Translations under genes and position numbers: made by a program | In this document: piece by piece, positions 1 to 9,640 of the stretch | How the letters are laid out: each line of letters begins with the position of its first letter | Numbering within the stretch: position 1 is the first letter of the stretch | Notes under the pieces: generated by a model | The model's input: only the letters and a program-made list of their open reading frames with translations | What the model was told of the DNA's origin: nothing | The model's database searches: none | Origin: Darksidea phi | Lineage: Eukaryota > Ascomycota > Dothideomycetes > Pleosporales > Lentitheciaceae | DNA: 34,809 nt | Reading direction: 5' to 3' | NCBI GenBank assembly: GCA_030770425.1 | Contig: JASJFT010000329.1 | Location: forward strand, 1-34,809

Positions 1-422
1 AGTTCTTTATCTAATACTTATAAATAAGATTAGATCTTTTCCTAAGTAGTTATTCTAGTAATAGAATTCGTTAACTTGATCTTAATCTATTAGAAACCAA
101 TAGTACGATAAACGTTCTATCGATCCTAACCCGGATTCCGTATAAAGGTACGTACAACGTATAATACTTAGAAAGTTCTTAATTCCTTATAATATCTTAA
201 TATCGATTATCTTAATAGATAGACCTAGTTACCTAGTAGTCTATAGGATAAATAAAAAAAGAAACTTTTTACGATTTTCTTTTTATATAAATAGTAAGCG
301 TGTATACTATATAGAATATAAGGGCCTTTTTTTATTTTACTTATAAACTAGAAATGAAATACGCCTATATATAGAGTTATCCCTAGTAGTAACCGATAGA
401 ACCGCGAGCCCGAGGTGTATAT
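1..422. other. AT-rich island without an intact gene
   Basis: This stretch is dominated by A and T, with many TA-rich runs and stop codons in all frames. No open frame of useful length is seen. The texture (TA-rich, depleted of C and G, sharp change to balanced composition near 400) is what repeat-induced point mutation leaves in ascomycete repeats. I cannot name the ancestral repeat. Confidence 0.6.
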
Positions 423-1679
423 TCAAGGCTCATTCGCATAACCCTCTAGAAAATTCACTGTTAACACATTTTTCTTCTTCTTCAATAATGCGGCTCGTCC
501 TACGTCGAGCAACCTTTCCATATCCTGCCGACAATCTACAAGTGCATTAGCCTACACTCGATCTCGCGAGGAAATATACTTGCCCAAATACAATCCTCTC
601 AACTCCTTCCCCTGTCCAGTCGCCAACCATGCACATGTCTGCCCACACAAGTCTGGGCTGTCTTTGAACAACTCCATGAAGAACTTTTCATCCCTTACGT
701 CGCCATACCTTTCCAGTACGTCTTTGCTCGCGCCCGCTATGTACTCGTAAGCGTTGTTCTTCAATCCTTACGGTGCAACGTGGCACTCATCATAGCGCTA
801 GCCCGCCCTGACAATCGCGAAAAGAAGAGAAAGCGTGGCTTACCGCCTCCCATGCCCGTCAGTACGCCTCCTGGATGTAAGGCATACAAATGCACCGCTG
901 GATCTAGCTTTTCAAGCTCCATTTCCCTCTGCAACGTATGCGTCGCGCGTGCTAGCGCTGCCTTGGACGTTACGTAGCCCAGCGTCATTGGCACATCCAC
1001 GGTGGCACTTCGCGATGCAATGTTAATGATACAACCGGCGCCTCGATCGCGGAAGCGTGGGAGCATAGTATGTATCGTGATGAGTGGCTGATCTTTATCA
1101 GTGGTGTAGCACGCAAAGGAGGGGACGGGCAGAACAGTCACTGTAGTACTATCCGTTGAAGGCGATCAATCCAATAGGCGAGTCAAAAGTATAGTTGTGC
1201 CGTCGGATGCGCCTACCTTGGTATGGCGGAGACTTGAAAGAAATACATACGGCTTTGAAGTTGACTTCGATCTGTCGCCAGAAAGAACTGAAGTCTGACA
1301 TGATGAAGGGTCTTTGATCCAAGATCCCTGCATTGTTCACGAGTGTACAAATATTCCCCAGCTCTTTCTCAACTCGATTGAAAACCTCTTTCACCCAGTC
1401 TTCATTTGTAACATCGCAAGCATACGCTTGCACCTTGACACCCTGTTGCTCACACTCTTCCTTCGTTTTTGCTAGCTTATCGACAGACAAATCGAGAATG
1501 GCAACACTAGCCCCGGACTTCGCCAGCGCCTTGGCAATCGCGGCCCCAATGCCCTGCGCAGCACCCGTCACCACTGCAACTTTTCCTACATTCGAGTCTT
1601 TAAGTGCTTCCGAAGTGATAGGGCCGTAGGGAGCATGCTTCATCTCCAAGGTCGAATATCCAAATTCGGCGGGATCCAT
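423..1679 (-). CDS. short-chain dehydrogenase/reductase (SDR), four exons
   Basis: This is a predicted NAD(P)-dependent oxidoreductase of the classical SDR family, with unknown substrate. Exons are 1679-1251, 1087-844, 766-584 and 535-423, giving 322 aa. The Rossmann motif VTGAAQGIGAAIAKAL lies near residues 37-52, the NNAG motif at 115-118 and the catalytic YVTSK (Y181, K185) after the INIASRSA serine strand. The start at 1679 (MDPAEFGY) is preferred because the frame upstream has no other ATG. Introns 1 (1250-1088) and 2 (843-767) are GT-AG. The last intron (583-536) only restores a family-like C-terminus (YLDCRQDMERLL, ending VNFLEGYANEP) if it is spliced at a GC donor, G|GCAAGT, with a CTAAT branch site and TAG acceptor. 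Without that splice the protein stops at 552 with an unrelated tail. It sits alone between AT-rich islands. The family assignment is firm; the role is unknown. Confidence 0.86.
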
Positions 1680-2648
1680 GACTGCTGTGGCAACAGCACG
1701 TAACTCGGCGGTACGAACTGCGTCATAAACGCAAGGCGGCGCAACATCTAATATCAACACTAGCTACTAGCTCAGCTTTTGGTCATTCTTTGCGGGGTTT
1801 GGCATAGCGTCTAACTGCCCCACAATCTCCATGTGGGGAGTATGGCTTGCATCCCCTCGCCACTATATATAGGTCCTTAGATAGAAATATATTATAGATA
1901 ACTACTAATAGCTATATAAGAATCCTATTACTACTTATTTACTTAAATATACCTAACATATAGTTAGTTTTATACTAATAGTTATTATAATTAAGAAATT
2001 CTATTAATAGTACCTTCTATCTATAGCGTTAAGGATACTTTACTATAATATTCGAAAGGTTTAGAGTACTATATACGAATAGACTATTATACTCTAGTTT
2101 CTTCTATAAAGAACTAGGCGAACGATTATTAGTAAAGATATATAGTTAGTAGGTATTAATATAAGAAAGCTAGCTAAAGATAAGAGATATAGTAAGGAAG
2201 CTAGCTAAGGATAAGAGATATAGTAAGGAAGCTAGCTAAGGATAAGAGATATAGTAAGGAAGCTAGCTAAGGATAAGAGATAGATATAAGTAGGATACTA
2301 GTATTATCATAGGTAATTTTTATACTATAGGTGGTAGTATAGGTACGCTAACTCATCGCTACCGCTGTTGGTCTCCCAACGCTCTGTAGTTCGGTATTAT
2401 ATGTTATTTCTCGTCGCCTCAATGTTCGAAACATCACCTCGTTGGTATTACTGTGTACAGCTCTATAGCTCTATTATCGTGTATAAGGTGTGGGTATAGG
2501 CACCTCTACTGTGTACAAACTCCTACTATGTTTCGTGCGGACCTTCTAAAGAGACTCCCACTATGCAAATACAAATCAAATACACGTATTATAGGGACAA
2601 AAAATCACGTCAGCGAGGTAGCTAAGAATAAGGAAAAAGGCCTCTTTG
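1680..2648. other. gene-free region, AT-rich from about 1865 to 2340
   Basis: The first ~180 bases are the likely 5' flank of the SDR gene on the minus strand. From about 1865 the sequence becomes strongly AT-rich with no coding potential and holds the 31-bp tandem repeat listed separately. From about 2340 composition becomes more balanced, but the only open frame (2453-2707, plus) has no family resemblance and runs into the transporter relic, so I do not call it a gene. Confidence 0.5.
2161..2283. repeat. 31-bp tandem repeat, about four copies
   Basis: The core GCTAGC recurs at 2169, 2200, 2231 and 2262, an exact 31-base spacing. Copies 2-4 are essentially identical; the first differs by single-base changes (for example AAAGC instead of GAAGC). 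Each unit carries the 8-bp palindrome AGCTAGCT and a purine-rich GGATAAGAGATATAG stretch. It lies within the AT-rich island and is probably a minisatellite. Confidence 0.9.
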
Positions 2649-3060
2649 TCAACACACATTTATTCCGCTATTTTGATTCATTGCCTGGATTGAAGCACCG
2701 AAAATGATGCGTCTGAGCACCGCACTCGGACCTTTACCGGAGAGGAGCTGCCACCAAGTGTACGTGTTCATGTACTCACAGTCCAGAATATCCTTGATGA
2801 TGTTGCATTGGGTACGGGCGGAAGCAGATTCGGTGCTTGCGCAATGGCCTCCAAGAGCAGCGAGAACTTCAAGTCCCTCTTCATGTTTCCCCTTACGGAT
2901 GAGCAGACGGGGGGAATCCGGAAGGAATGGGCACATAGCGTAGATACATAAGATAAAGAAGAGTTGAAAGGCGAGGGGGAAACGCCAAGAGAAGTATTTG
3001 GGCGCGAACGAGACTGCTAGTGTGAGCCAATTGGAGATGGAGATGTAAGCTGGTGTTGTT
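2649..3060 (-). pseudogene. truncated MFS sugar transporter relic
   Basis: Read on the minus strand, an open frame from about 3060 to 2649 encodes a middle piece of a sugar-porter-type MFS transporter. It holds a hydrophobic segment around SWRFPLAFQLFFILCIYA, the loop motif FLPDSPRLLIRKGKHEEGLE typical of the family after TM6, and then an amphipathic loop leading to LRRIIFGASIQAMNQNSGIN, which matches the start of TM7. It stops right after SGINVC and the rest (six helices) is missing, replaced by AT-rich DNA. No start or N-terminal helices are recognisable upstream. About 135 residues remain of a family that is normally about 500-550 aa. I read it as a relic left at the edge of a RIP-affected repeat. 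Confidence 0.7.
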
Positions 3061-4111
3061 GCGCTCGATCCGGTGTCGTTCGAAGTCGCTAAGAAAATTT
3101 AGCTCGAAGATGTCAAGCTGTCAAAATGCTGGGAACGTCGGTGGTAGTATTGGAGCAGCACGATATCACAACCAGGACAGGACCGCTGGCGTTGAGATGA
3201 TTAATAGTTCTGAGCCAGGGGAACCGTGCCAAGAATTGATGTGCAAGTCATGTCGCAGGGCATTGCTCTTTATAAAGATCAGACTTGGATGACCTCGGGT
3301 ACCTTTATTTCTAAGCACTCCCATGAACATCTCTTCATTTAAGTCCTACCCACGCTTCGCCTTGCACTGTAACCCATACCGCCCCCGAACACTCATTCAG
3401 TCCCACATAGCTAGCGGGCGCATTCGTTTCGAGCTTTATCCGATGCTCCATAAGGGAAAGTCCCTTACCGTTCGGCTTACCTGCTCAGGCTTAGCCCGCT
3501 ACGTATCAGATGCTGATGCTGCAAGTGGGAGCACGTTTGCCGAGGAGAGAAGCCGGTGCGGGGACCTGGGGAAACAATGACTGAAAAAGTGCACAGGACG
3601 CTACATTACAGGCTGGATTAATCTGCGGGAGAAAATGAAGACGACTGCTCAGCTGAGCAGTGCAGATGCTCAAGTGGGCCTCATCTGTCCACGGGCCTTG
3701 TACTGTGGGTGCAGGGGGAAATAATGTCAATTGCCACACCAAGCAGTTCCCGCAGCTCTACTTAGGTATAATAGATGACTAACACAGATACTCTGTAAGA
3801 GATGCACCTAGTATAGTTGGCCCTTTCAACTTTGTGGGGCCATTGACATATTTCCCCCTGCAACCACGGTAGTTGCATATTTGGTCTTGAAATCCTCATC
3901 AACTGAGTTGTCGTTGCGGCTTCACATCTCGCATGCGCTGAGATATGGTGAGCAGATCTCACACAAGTTTTTGAATGACACTCTCCAGCTCACCTATCAC
4001 CAATCGAAAGATCAGCTGGACGAACCATCACGATATGCATTCAAGAAACTTCACCTAAGAATACGAACGTTATATCTTTTAAGGTCATCTCTTATATCAT
4101 GTTCATCAAAC
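3061..4111. other. gene-free region with an 18-bp palindrome
   Basis: Several open frames of 60-137 codons exist on both strands (for example 3323-3580 and 3881-4294 on plus), but none shows family motifs or codon structure. I see no gene here. The perfect palindrome at 3644-3661 is listed separately. Confidence 0.4.
3644..3661. repeat. perfect 18-bp palindrome
   Basis: ACTGCTCAGCTGAGCAGT is its own reverse complement, with no spacer. It contains CAGCTG at the centre, an E-box-like core. It lies in a gene-free interval upstream of no obvious start codon. Confidence 0.8.
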
Positions 4112-5463
4112 TTAAGCCGTAGCCCCAGTGACCTGGATCGAATAGCTCATCCCTCTATTCACCTCCGCCGTAATTGCGAATGCATCATATTGCACCAAAG
4201 CCGGAGTATTCGCAACAACGAGGCTGACCTCCTCCCCGCTAGCCAGTGTAACATTTCCCTTTCCATTATCGACATCCACATACCTTGTACTTGAATTCCC
4301 CTTTACGGCTAGAGTAGCAGTGTATTGTCCGCTCGTCGTAATCGTGACACCGACCGTCGACCCCATAGCCTTTAAGGGAATTATATTAGCACCCATATAC
4401 CTCGGCGCCCTTGGTGATTTGACCGTGTATCTTCCATTCCCATTGGCGTTGAGATTCTCGTACTTTAAGTTCTTGCGCTGCGCCGTGAAAGCAGCGGCAG
4501 CCTTCACATGTCCAATGTCTACATACGCCATCCTCGCCCAGTACCGTCCAACAACCTTTTGGATTGTAACATTACCCGTCAATAAGTTCGACAGCGCATG
4601 AAGAGGCGTATCATTGCTGTTAATCTTGTACTTGCGTATCATATTCAGGAGGACAGTTTTGCCTAGTCCACCGTAGTTATCGAGATTGTTGGTAATGTAG
4701 GAGAGGAGAGGCCATGATTGGTAGTAGTTAGCCGTGTTACCCATTCCGTCGACGATGACTAGGTAACTATCGCCGATTACTTTCTGTAGATTGATATCAC
4801 TGTTGCCGGTAGCAGGTAGATTAGCTGCTGACTTGGCCTTATCGCAGGTGGGCGTTGCGACGTAAAGGTCAGCGATGAAGTTTGCGATGGGTTCCCACCA
4901 TGCACCTGTCCTGTTAACGTCTCAGTAATACTGTAAACCTTGAGAACGATGAGGCAAACATACCTTTCCTGATTGACCCAATTCTTCTCACTATAATGCA
5001 TCGAATGCCCAAACTCATGCACCACCACCGCTGCATTGGTCACGTACTCATGCACAATGTTCAGATACGCCAACCCCGCATTGCCATCGGTGCCCTGTTG
5101 TCCCGCAGCACCAGGCATAAAACTTGGCTGCACAGCGTAGATATTCGTTTTATACCATGGCCCGACCTCTTTGCCGATACCCCCGGTTTTGATGCTCAGT
5201 CCCGGTGTTCGCCATCCTAGCTCTTCTACAAAGCACTGATGCGCTGCTTCGAGGATCTTGAGCGTCGAATCAGCAATGCCGGTAGAAGTGGTGTTGTAGA
5301 CGCGGAAGTGAGCGCTTTCTCTATAGGTAGATCCGCCACCGCCTATCTTGGGGTTTGCTGTGTACTGCGCGGGTGCTATGGCTAGGCGGTGAGTTGGCGG
5401 GAGTGCGAAGGTAATGAGGATATGCTGCGCTAAAACCAGAGTGGTGGTAGTTAGGAAAAGCAT
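4112..5463 (-). CDS. secreted HExxH putative metallopeptidase-like protein
   Basis: There are two exons, 5463-4964 and 4910-4112, split by a 53-nt GT-AG intron (donor GTATGT, acceptor ACAG), giving 432 aa. The N-terminus is a hydrophobic signal peptide (about residues 1-20), so the product is probably secreted. The zinc-binding signature HEFGHSMH lies at residues 149-156. The exon join restores GAWWEPIANFIADLY downstream, whose glutamate could be the third zinc ligand, as in gluzincin-like folds (for example the basic-secretory-protein type HExxH...E arrangement). The C-terminal ~140 residues look like beta-rich repeats and end without a membrane anchor. The layout resembles the DUF6055 group of HExxH proteins, from memory and unverified. 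Peptidase activity is inferred from the motif only. The intron placement is well supported because both flanks are in one coherent frame. Confidence 0.75.
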
Positions 5464-6063
5464 GGTGAAGGTAATCCTTCAAACATTTTGAAATCTGCGG
5501 GAGCGACATTTCATATGAAAGAGAGCACCGAGGATCATGTGGACGCACACGGCGACATTAAGGCGAGAAACAAGGTTTCAGATCAAATCAACATTTGAAC
5601 GACGTCGGCATTTGGTTGCAAACTCGGTAGTGGATGGAGCAATCATATCTCAAAGCCGGGGTGCATGATCGATATTGAAGGCTGAAGTGGAAACGACGCG
5701 CGTTGGGACTAGAGGCCAAGATGCAATCTAATTGGCGAAACAGCACCGAAAGTACTATAAAACAGAAGGCGGGTGGGATGATGGACGAGGGGGACCTGCG
5801 AACCGGTGGGAGAATATAGTTGATGAAAGGTGCATTGTGCCTGAACGCAGTAAGTGCTTTCCTCCTTATATCTTGATGGAAGGAGAGATTCCCGGAAATC
5901 GGATAGATATCATGATTGTTTATGGCAAGATACAAAAGGCTAAGTACTGATGATCGAAAATGCGCCGGATTCTTTCGCAAGCCAACTTGTCGGAAGATAG
6001 GAGTGAACCGAAAACGCCACTAAGCTAAAACTGACATGCGGGTATCGACCAACTGCACGACAA
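5464..6063. other. intergenic region, no gene seen
   Basis: This holds the 5' flank of the secreted protein gene and the 3' flank of the PP2C gene. Open frames at 5588-5980 (minus) and 5732-5950 (plus) overlap each other, show no motif and are compositionally unremarkable. I call no gene. Confidence 0.4.
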
Positions 6064-8284
6064 CTACAGCTTAGCCTTCACTTCGGGCTCAGGCGCGCTC
6101 GCGTCCTTGTTCAACGTGACATTGCCGGTAGACGGACTGTCGCCGAAGAAGATGACTTCTACAGTCAAGTCGTCCCTAAGATTTGTTAGCTGTGAGGATT
6201 CGTTGACAATGCCATGACCTGCCTGTATCTTCTAGAGAAGGGGCTTGGTAGAGTGAGAAGAGCGGAAAGCTGATCTCGGTCTTTTCCACCGAGCGCATTT
6301 CGGACCAGGTGCGTTGCAGCATTCTTGTCTTCGACAACGAAACGCTCGTTCAGAGACGTCTTCGTGCCCCATTGTTGCTGGCGAATGGGAGCGCGCTGAC
6401 CTGTACCATCTGAAGACACTTTCTGCTCGACAGGCAGCTGCTTTTGCGTCGAGAACCAGCTTGTGAGCCACGATTGCGTCCGAGAATTATGTCCGTTTGC
6501 GCTGCCTTCGGCATCGAGCCACTGCCCGACCAGTCCCACCACTTCTTCGTTGGTGAGCATCTCCCACAATCCGTCAGTAGCCATGACGACAAAGTCACCC
6601 TTTTCGGGCTCGACCTTGGTTGTGGTAACGATAGGTTCAGCGGTAACGTAAGGAGGGGTCTTGAGGAGTGATGATGGTGTTCGGGCAAAGTACGACCTCT
6701 TCAACTCCTCGTTCGTCTTCAACGACCACTTGTAGTACGCGTCACCAAACGCGCGCGACGGTTCGAGGCCTCCCAGAATGCGGCCGTTCCTGACCACATT
6801 TGGCTCCCCGGGATGCTCTTTGCGCAGCCGCTCAGCCTCGCTGGTAGTGCCTCCTGTTTGGTCCTCGGAAAGGGGGGTGGCTGACCACTTTCCATTCGGC
6901 CCCCGCCGCCCAAGCACAGCACGCGAGTCGCCGGTGCAAGCAACTCTGAGCAGCTTTGACCTGCTGTCATAGAAAGAGAGCAGGGCGCAGGATCCAGAGA
7001 GAGCGGGGGCCAGCAGTTCCGCTGCCGCAACCTTGGACTGTGCCTTTTTCACCTTCTTGACCGACTCGTGCACGATCTCGTTGTCAAGGCGGACGAAGCC
7101 CGTCTTGATGGCGTTGTCAATGGCCTCAGGAGATGGGAAGCGCAGTGTGGGGTCCTCGAGGGCCGTCTTGTAAGTCGAGTTGAGCTCGCGTGCCACGAAG
7201 GAGATCAGAGTCTGGCGGAGTTTAGCCGACGTCACCCAGCCGCTGTGGCCGTCAAAGACGCCCCAGAACATCCAGTCGCTCGACGTGGCACCCTTGTCAG
7301 TCGCGGCCAAGTTTTGCGGCACTTCGATGATCTTCTCTGCGTGGTCATCCTCGATGGGATCATTAGATGGTACTGGAATGCACATTTAGTGAATGTTCGA
7401 CTCATACATTTAGTGTGAAATATCCAGGAAAGAAAAACTGAAGTCCAACAGGTACAAAATTCCGGATAGTGGGTTTAGCCGAGCACAGGGCTCGACTTGG
7501 GAATTGTCCCAGCGACATTGTCGAGATGTTTCTTCGTCCCGTAGTGCCTCCCCAGACCTTGCTTTTCTGTCACGTTAGTATCGCAGATGGCGTAATAGAG
7601 CCAGGCAAGCCAGACAATGTAGTCCCACACATCTGCCACCGCTGGGGTGTCCATCCTGGTGATGAGGCCGTGATGGTGTAAAGTCGACAACCTGGAGTGG
7701 GAAGAGCCGAAATGACGGGCGTGCCTGCCCAAGACATCCGGGAAGGTGGGCAAGATGAAGAAGGAAAAGGACTTACTTTGGACCACGTCGTAGCGCACGA
7801 CGCCGGTCCCCCTGTCGACAAGCCACGACTCCTCGTTCTTGCGCAGCTTCGCCGTTGCCTGTTCCGGGGTGAGCATCTCAAGCACCTTCCTACCATAGTC
7901 GTCTGTCTCCTTGGACAGCGGCCCGCTCCCCGTGATTGTGCCCGTGTACAGCGAGCCCTGGTCCACGACAAGGGCTCTCCGTGTCGGCTCGGCGGCGCCG
8001 CTGCTCACAGTGCGAAGCTGTTCAGCCGTGGACGCGGTACTGGCGGGCGGGTTGCCGTGGTAGGCGTAGAAGGCGCCTGAGGCTACAGCAGCGGCGACGA
8101 GGGCGCCTGTGAAGGTGCGCAGCTGCATGGACGAGGCAAGGACGGGGAGCGAGGCACGCGGGCGCGAGAGGTGCCGCGGTCCTAGGCCATTGCTGGGAGA
8201 GAGCGCGGCGGTGCGGCTGCGTGCAAACTTGCGTAGGCACGGGCGACGGGCGGAGCGAAAGGCTTGAAGAGCCGCCCGACGCAT
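6064..8284 (-). CDS. mitochondrial PP2C-type phosphatase (PTC5-like)
   Basis: This is a metal-dependent Ser/Thr phosphatase. The closest recognised type is yeast Ptc5, the phosphatase that reactivates mitochondrial pyruvate dehydrogenase. Exons are 8284-7777, 7372-6223 and 6175-6064, giving 589 aa. The Arg/Ala-rich N-terminus is a mitochondrial presequence, followed by a hydrophobic segment (about 58-75). Joining exons 1 and 2 produces RYDVVQIPSNDPIEDDHAE, the hallmark of this subgroup. PP2C motifs follow: GVFDGHSGW, ACTGDSRAVLG, LGGLEPSRAFGDAYYKW, VVMATDGLWEML. Exon 3 supplies the last PP2C motif, RRYRDDLTVEVIFFGD, and requires a GC donor (AG|GCAGGT) for a 47-nt intron with a perfect GCTAAC branch site. 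The start at 8284 is the first ATG; the frame upstream only offers GTG. Intron 1 is unusually long (404 nt). Identity as PP2C is very strong; the PTC5 label is likely. Confidence 0.9.
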
Positions 8285-8618
8285 TTGCAACGGCCTGGCT
8301 GGCACTGAATGGGATGGTGGCGGAGAGGGTCGCAGGCGATGGACAGCAGTGTTGGGGTGCTGCTTTCGCTACATGTGGCTCCGAGATTGATCCGGCATCA
8401 CGCTAGTCCGAATGCAATTGACTAGCCACCCTCGCTCCGCAGAGCCGCAGAGCCGCAACACTACGTCACATGCACCCAACTACATAGTACTACCTAGTAC
8501 CAGTGCTAAAGGTCGGGGCACGAACCCGAAAAAGCTGATCTAGAGGGGTTTCAGCACCGATTGCCTTATACTGGAAGCGTTGCTGTCCCGCAATTACGAC
8601 ACAGTTTGCAACCCCCCA
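8285..8618. other. intergenic region between PP2C (-) and RQC1-like relic (+)
   Basis: This is the presumed promoter of the PP2C gene on the minus strand. It includes a direct repeat of GCAGAGCCGC (8441-8455 area) and a CACATG core near 8467. No open frame with a family signature is seen. Confidence 0.35.
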
Positions 8619-8875
8619 ATGTCCTCCCGCGCTCTGCGACGAGCCCAGCGAGAGCTAGAAGAGAGGCAGCAGCTCGAGCAGCTGGACCAAGAAAAAGCAA
8701 ATGACGGAGAGTCGGAAGTGGAAGAGGCACCTGCGCCGACGACCACATCAAGACCAAACTCCTAGCCTGTTCGCTATGCTAGGCAAGGCGGGGGCTGAAG
8801 ATGAGGCGTAGAGGAAGCCGAAGCCTTAGACTTCGCAGCAAACGAAGGAAGAAATCACTCCTACGCCTAAACCAC

Positions 8876-8898
8876 AAGAAGAAGAAGAAGAAGAAGAA
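8876..8898 (+). repeat. (AAG)n microsatellite
   Basis: An AAG/AGA trinucleotide run of about 7-8 units encodes the Lys-rich patch of the RQC1-like relic in one frame and a Glu run in another. It is a plausible site of the slippage that broke the frame. Confidence 0.8.
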
Positions 8899-9183
8899 TA
8901 GTCCACTGACGGGTGTCGATGAGATTGACCAAGCGCTGCTGGCACTCAACCTTGCCTCCAGCACCAAATCGGGCAACGCCTCGGGGTCACTAACTCCAGC
9001 AGTAAGCGAAGGGATGCACATTGTTTCGTATAGTACATCATCTGCCAGTCAAGGCTCGCAGGGAACAGACACACCCCAGACTCAGCTGCTTGCTAAGCTC
9101 AAGTAGTTGCGGCTGTACTTCCTTAACGTGATCTAACACTGCACATGGATTTGGAAACCGCACCGACAGAGGAGGAGTCGTTG

Positions 9184-9204
9184 ATGATGATGATGATGAT
9201 GATG
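9184..9204 (+). repeat. (ATG)7 microsatellite
   Basis: Seven exact ATG units lie inside the degraded 3' part of the RQC1-like relic. Read as codons they give seven methionines in one frame and an Asp run in another; an Asp run would fit an original acidic patch. Confidence 0.85.
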
Positions 9205-9413
9205 TTGCGGGTATTGGAGCAGGCCAGGTACCTCATACCGGGAGTTCAGGCGGAACACGGAGAGGGTGCAGCAGAGCAGGCCAAGACTAGAAAACCTGGG
9301 CGTGGAGGTAGGGTTTCATGGACAGGAAGTCGGATAACGGGGTTGACGTCTGAGCGGGGAACCACGACGCCGAAAAAGCCTACCCTAGAATTTGCGGAAC
9401 ATTGCGTACGCTC

Positions 9414-9460
9414 ATTGGCCAGAATTTGACCAATATTTATTAAATAGGCCAATTACCAAT
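9414..9460 (+). promoter_or_regulatory. cluster of four CCAAT boxes
   Basis: Four CCAAT-box cores fall within 47 bp: ATTGG at 9414-9418 (minus orientation) and CCAAT at 9430-9434, 9449-9453 and 9456-9460. The first two form a dyad (ATTGGCCA...TGACCAAT). CCAAT is the core bound by the HAP/CBC complex in fungi. The cluster lies about 180-230 bp upstream of the RhoGAP start codon, a fitting promoter position. Function is inferred. Confidence 0.5.
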
Positions 9461-9640
9461 GCGTGAGGCCAAAATGCGTCCTAGAGAGCCAGTCAATCGT
9501 GGCCGCGTGCTTGCACCCCTGTTTGTGACGTTTATGACCCTGCTCGGCTCCATTCGAGCACGCACCGCCACTTCAGCTCCCCCTCCATAAGAACCCTCAA
9601 CAGGTCCCGCTCCACCCAGCACCCACGACTGATTCCAGGC

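Larger units (their letters stand above)
8619..9429 (+). pseudogene. decayed RQC1/TCF25-like gene fragment
   Basis: The segment begins like an RQC1/TCF25 protein (a ribosome quality control factor): MSSRALRRAQRELEERQQLE followed by an acidic stretch. That frame stops at 8763-8765, while the expected next motif, PSLFAMLGKAGAEDEA, is present in another frame from 8761 and itself ends at 8809-8811. The family's Lys-rich patch and the DEIDQALLALNL motif then appear in a third frame (8801-9106). A weaker, glycine/arginine-rich continuation runs to 9429 and contains an (ATG)7 tract. The large TPR-like body of the family is missing. At least two frameshifts plus the 3' loss make a functional product unlikely. 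Recognition rests on the ordered N-terminal motifs; the part after 9106 is less certain. Confidence 0.7.

Noticed and set aside
3881..4294. A 137-codon plus-strand open frame
   Set aside because: Its second half lies antisense to the C-terminal coding region of the secreted HExxH gene and it has no recognisable features.
5588..5980. A 130-codon minus-strand open frame between two genes
   Set aside because: No motif or signal peptide; composition and overlap with a plus-strand frame suggest chance.
8513..8529. A tRNA T-arm-like hairpin (TCGGG stem, 7-nt loop) on the minus strand
   Set aside because: No matching acceptor stem, D-arm or anticodon arm could be found at the proper distances.
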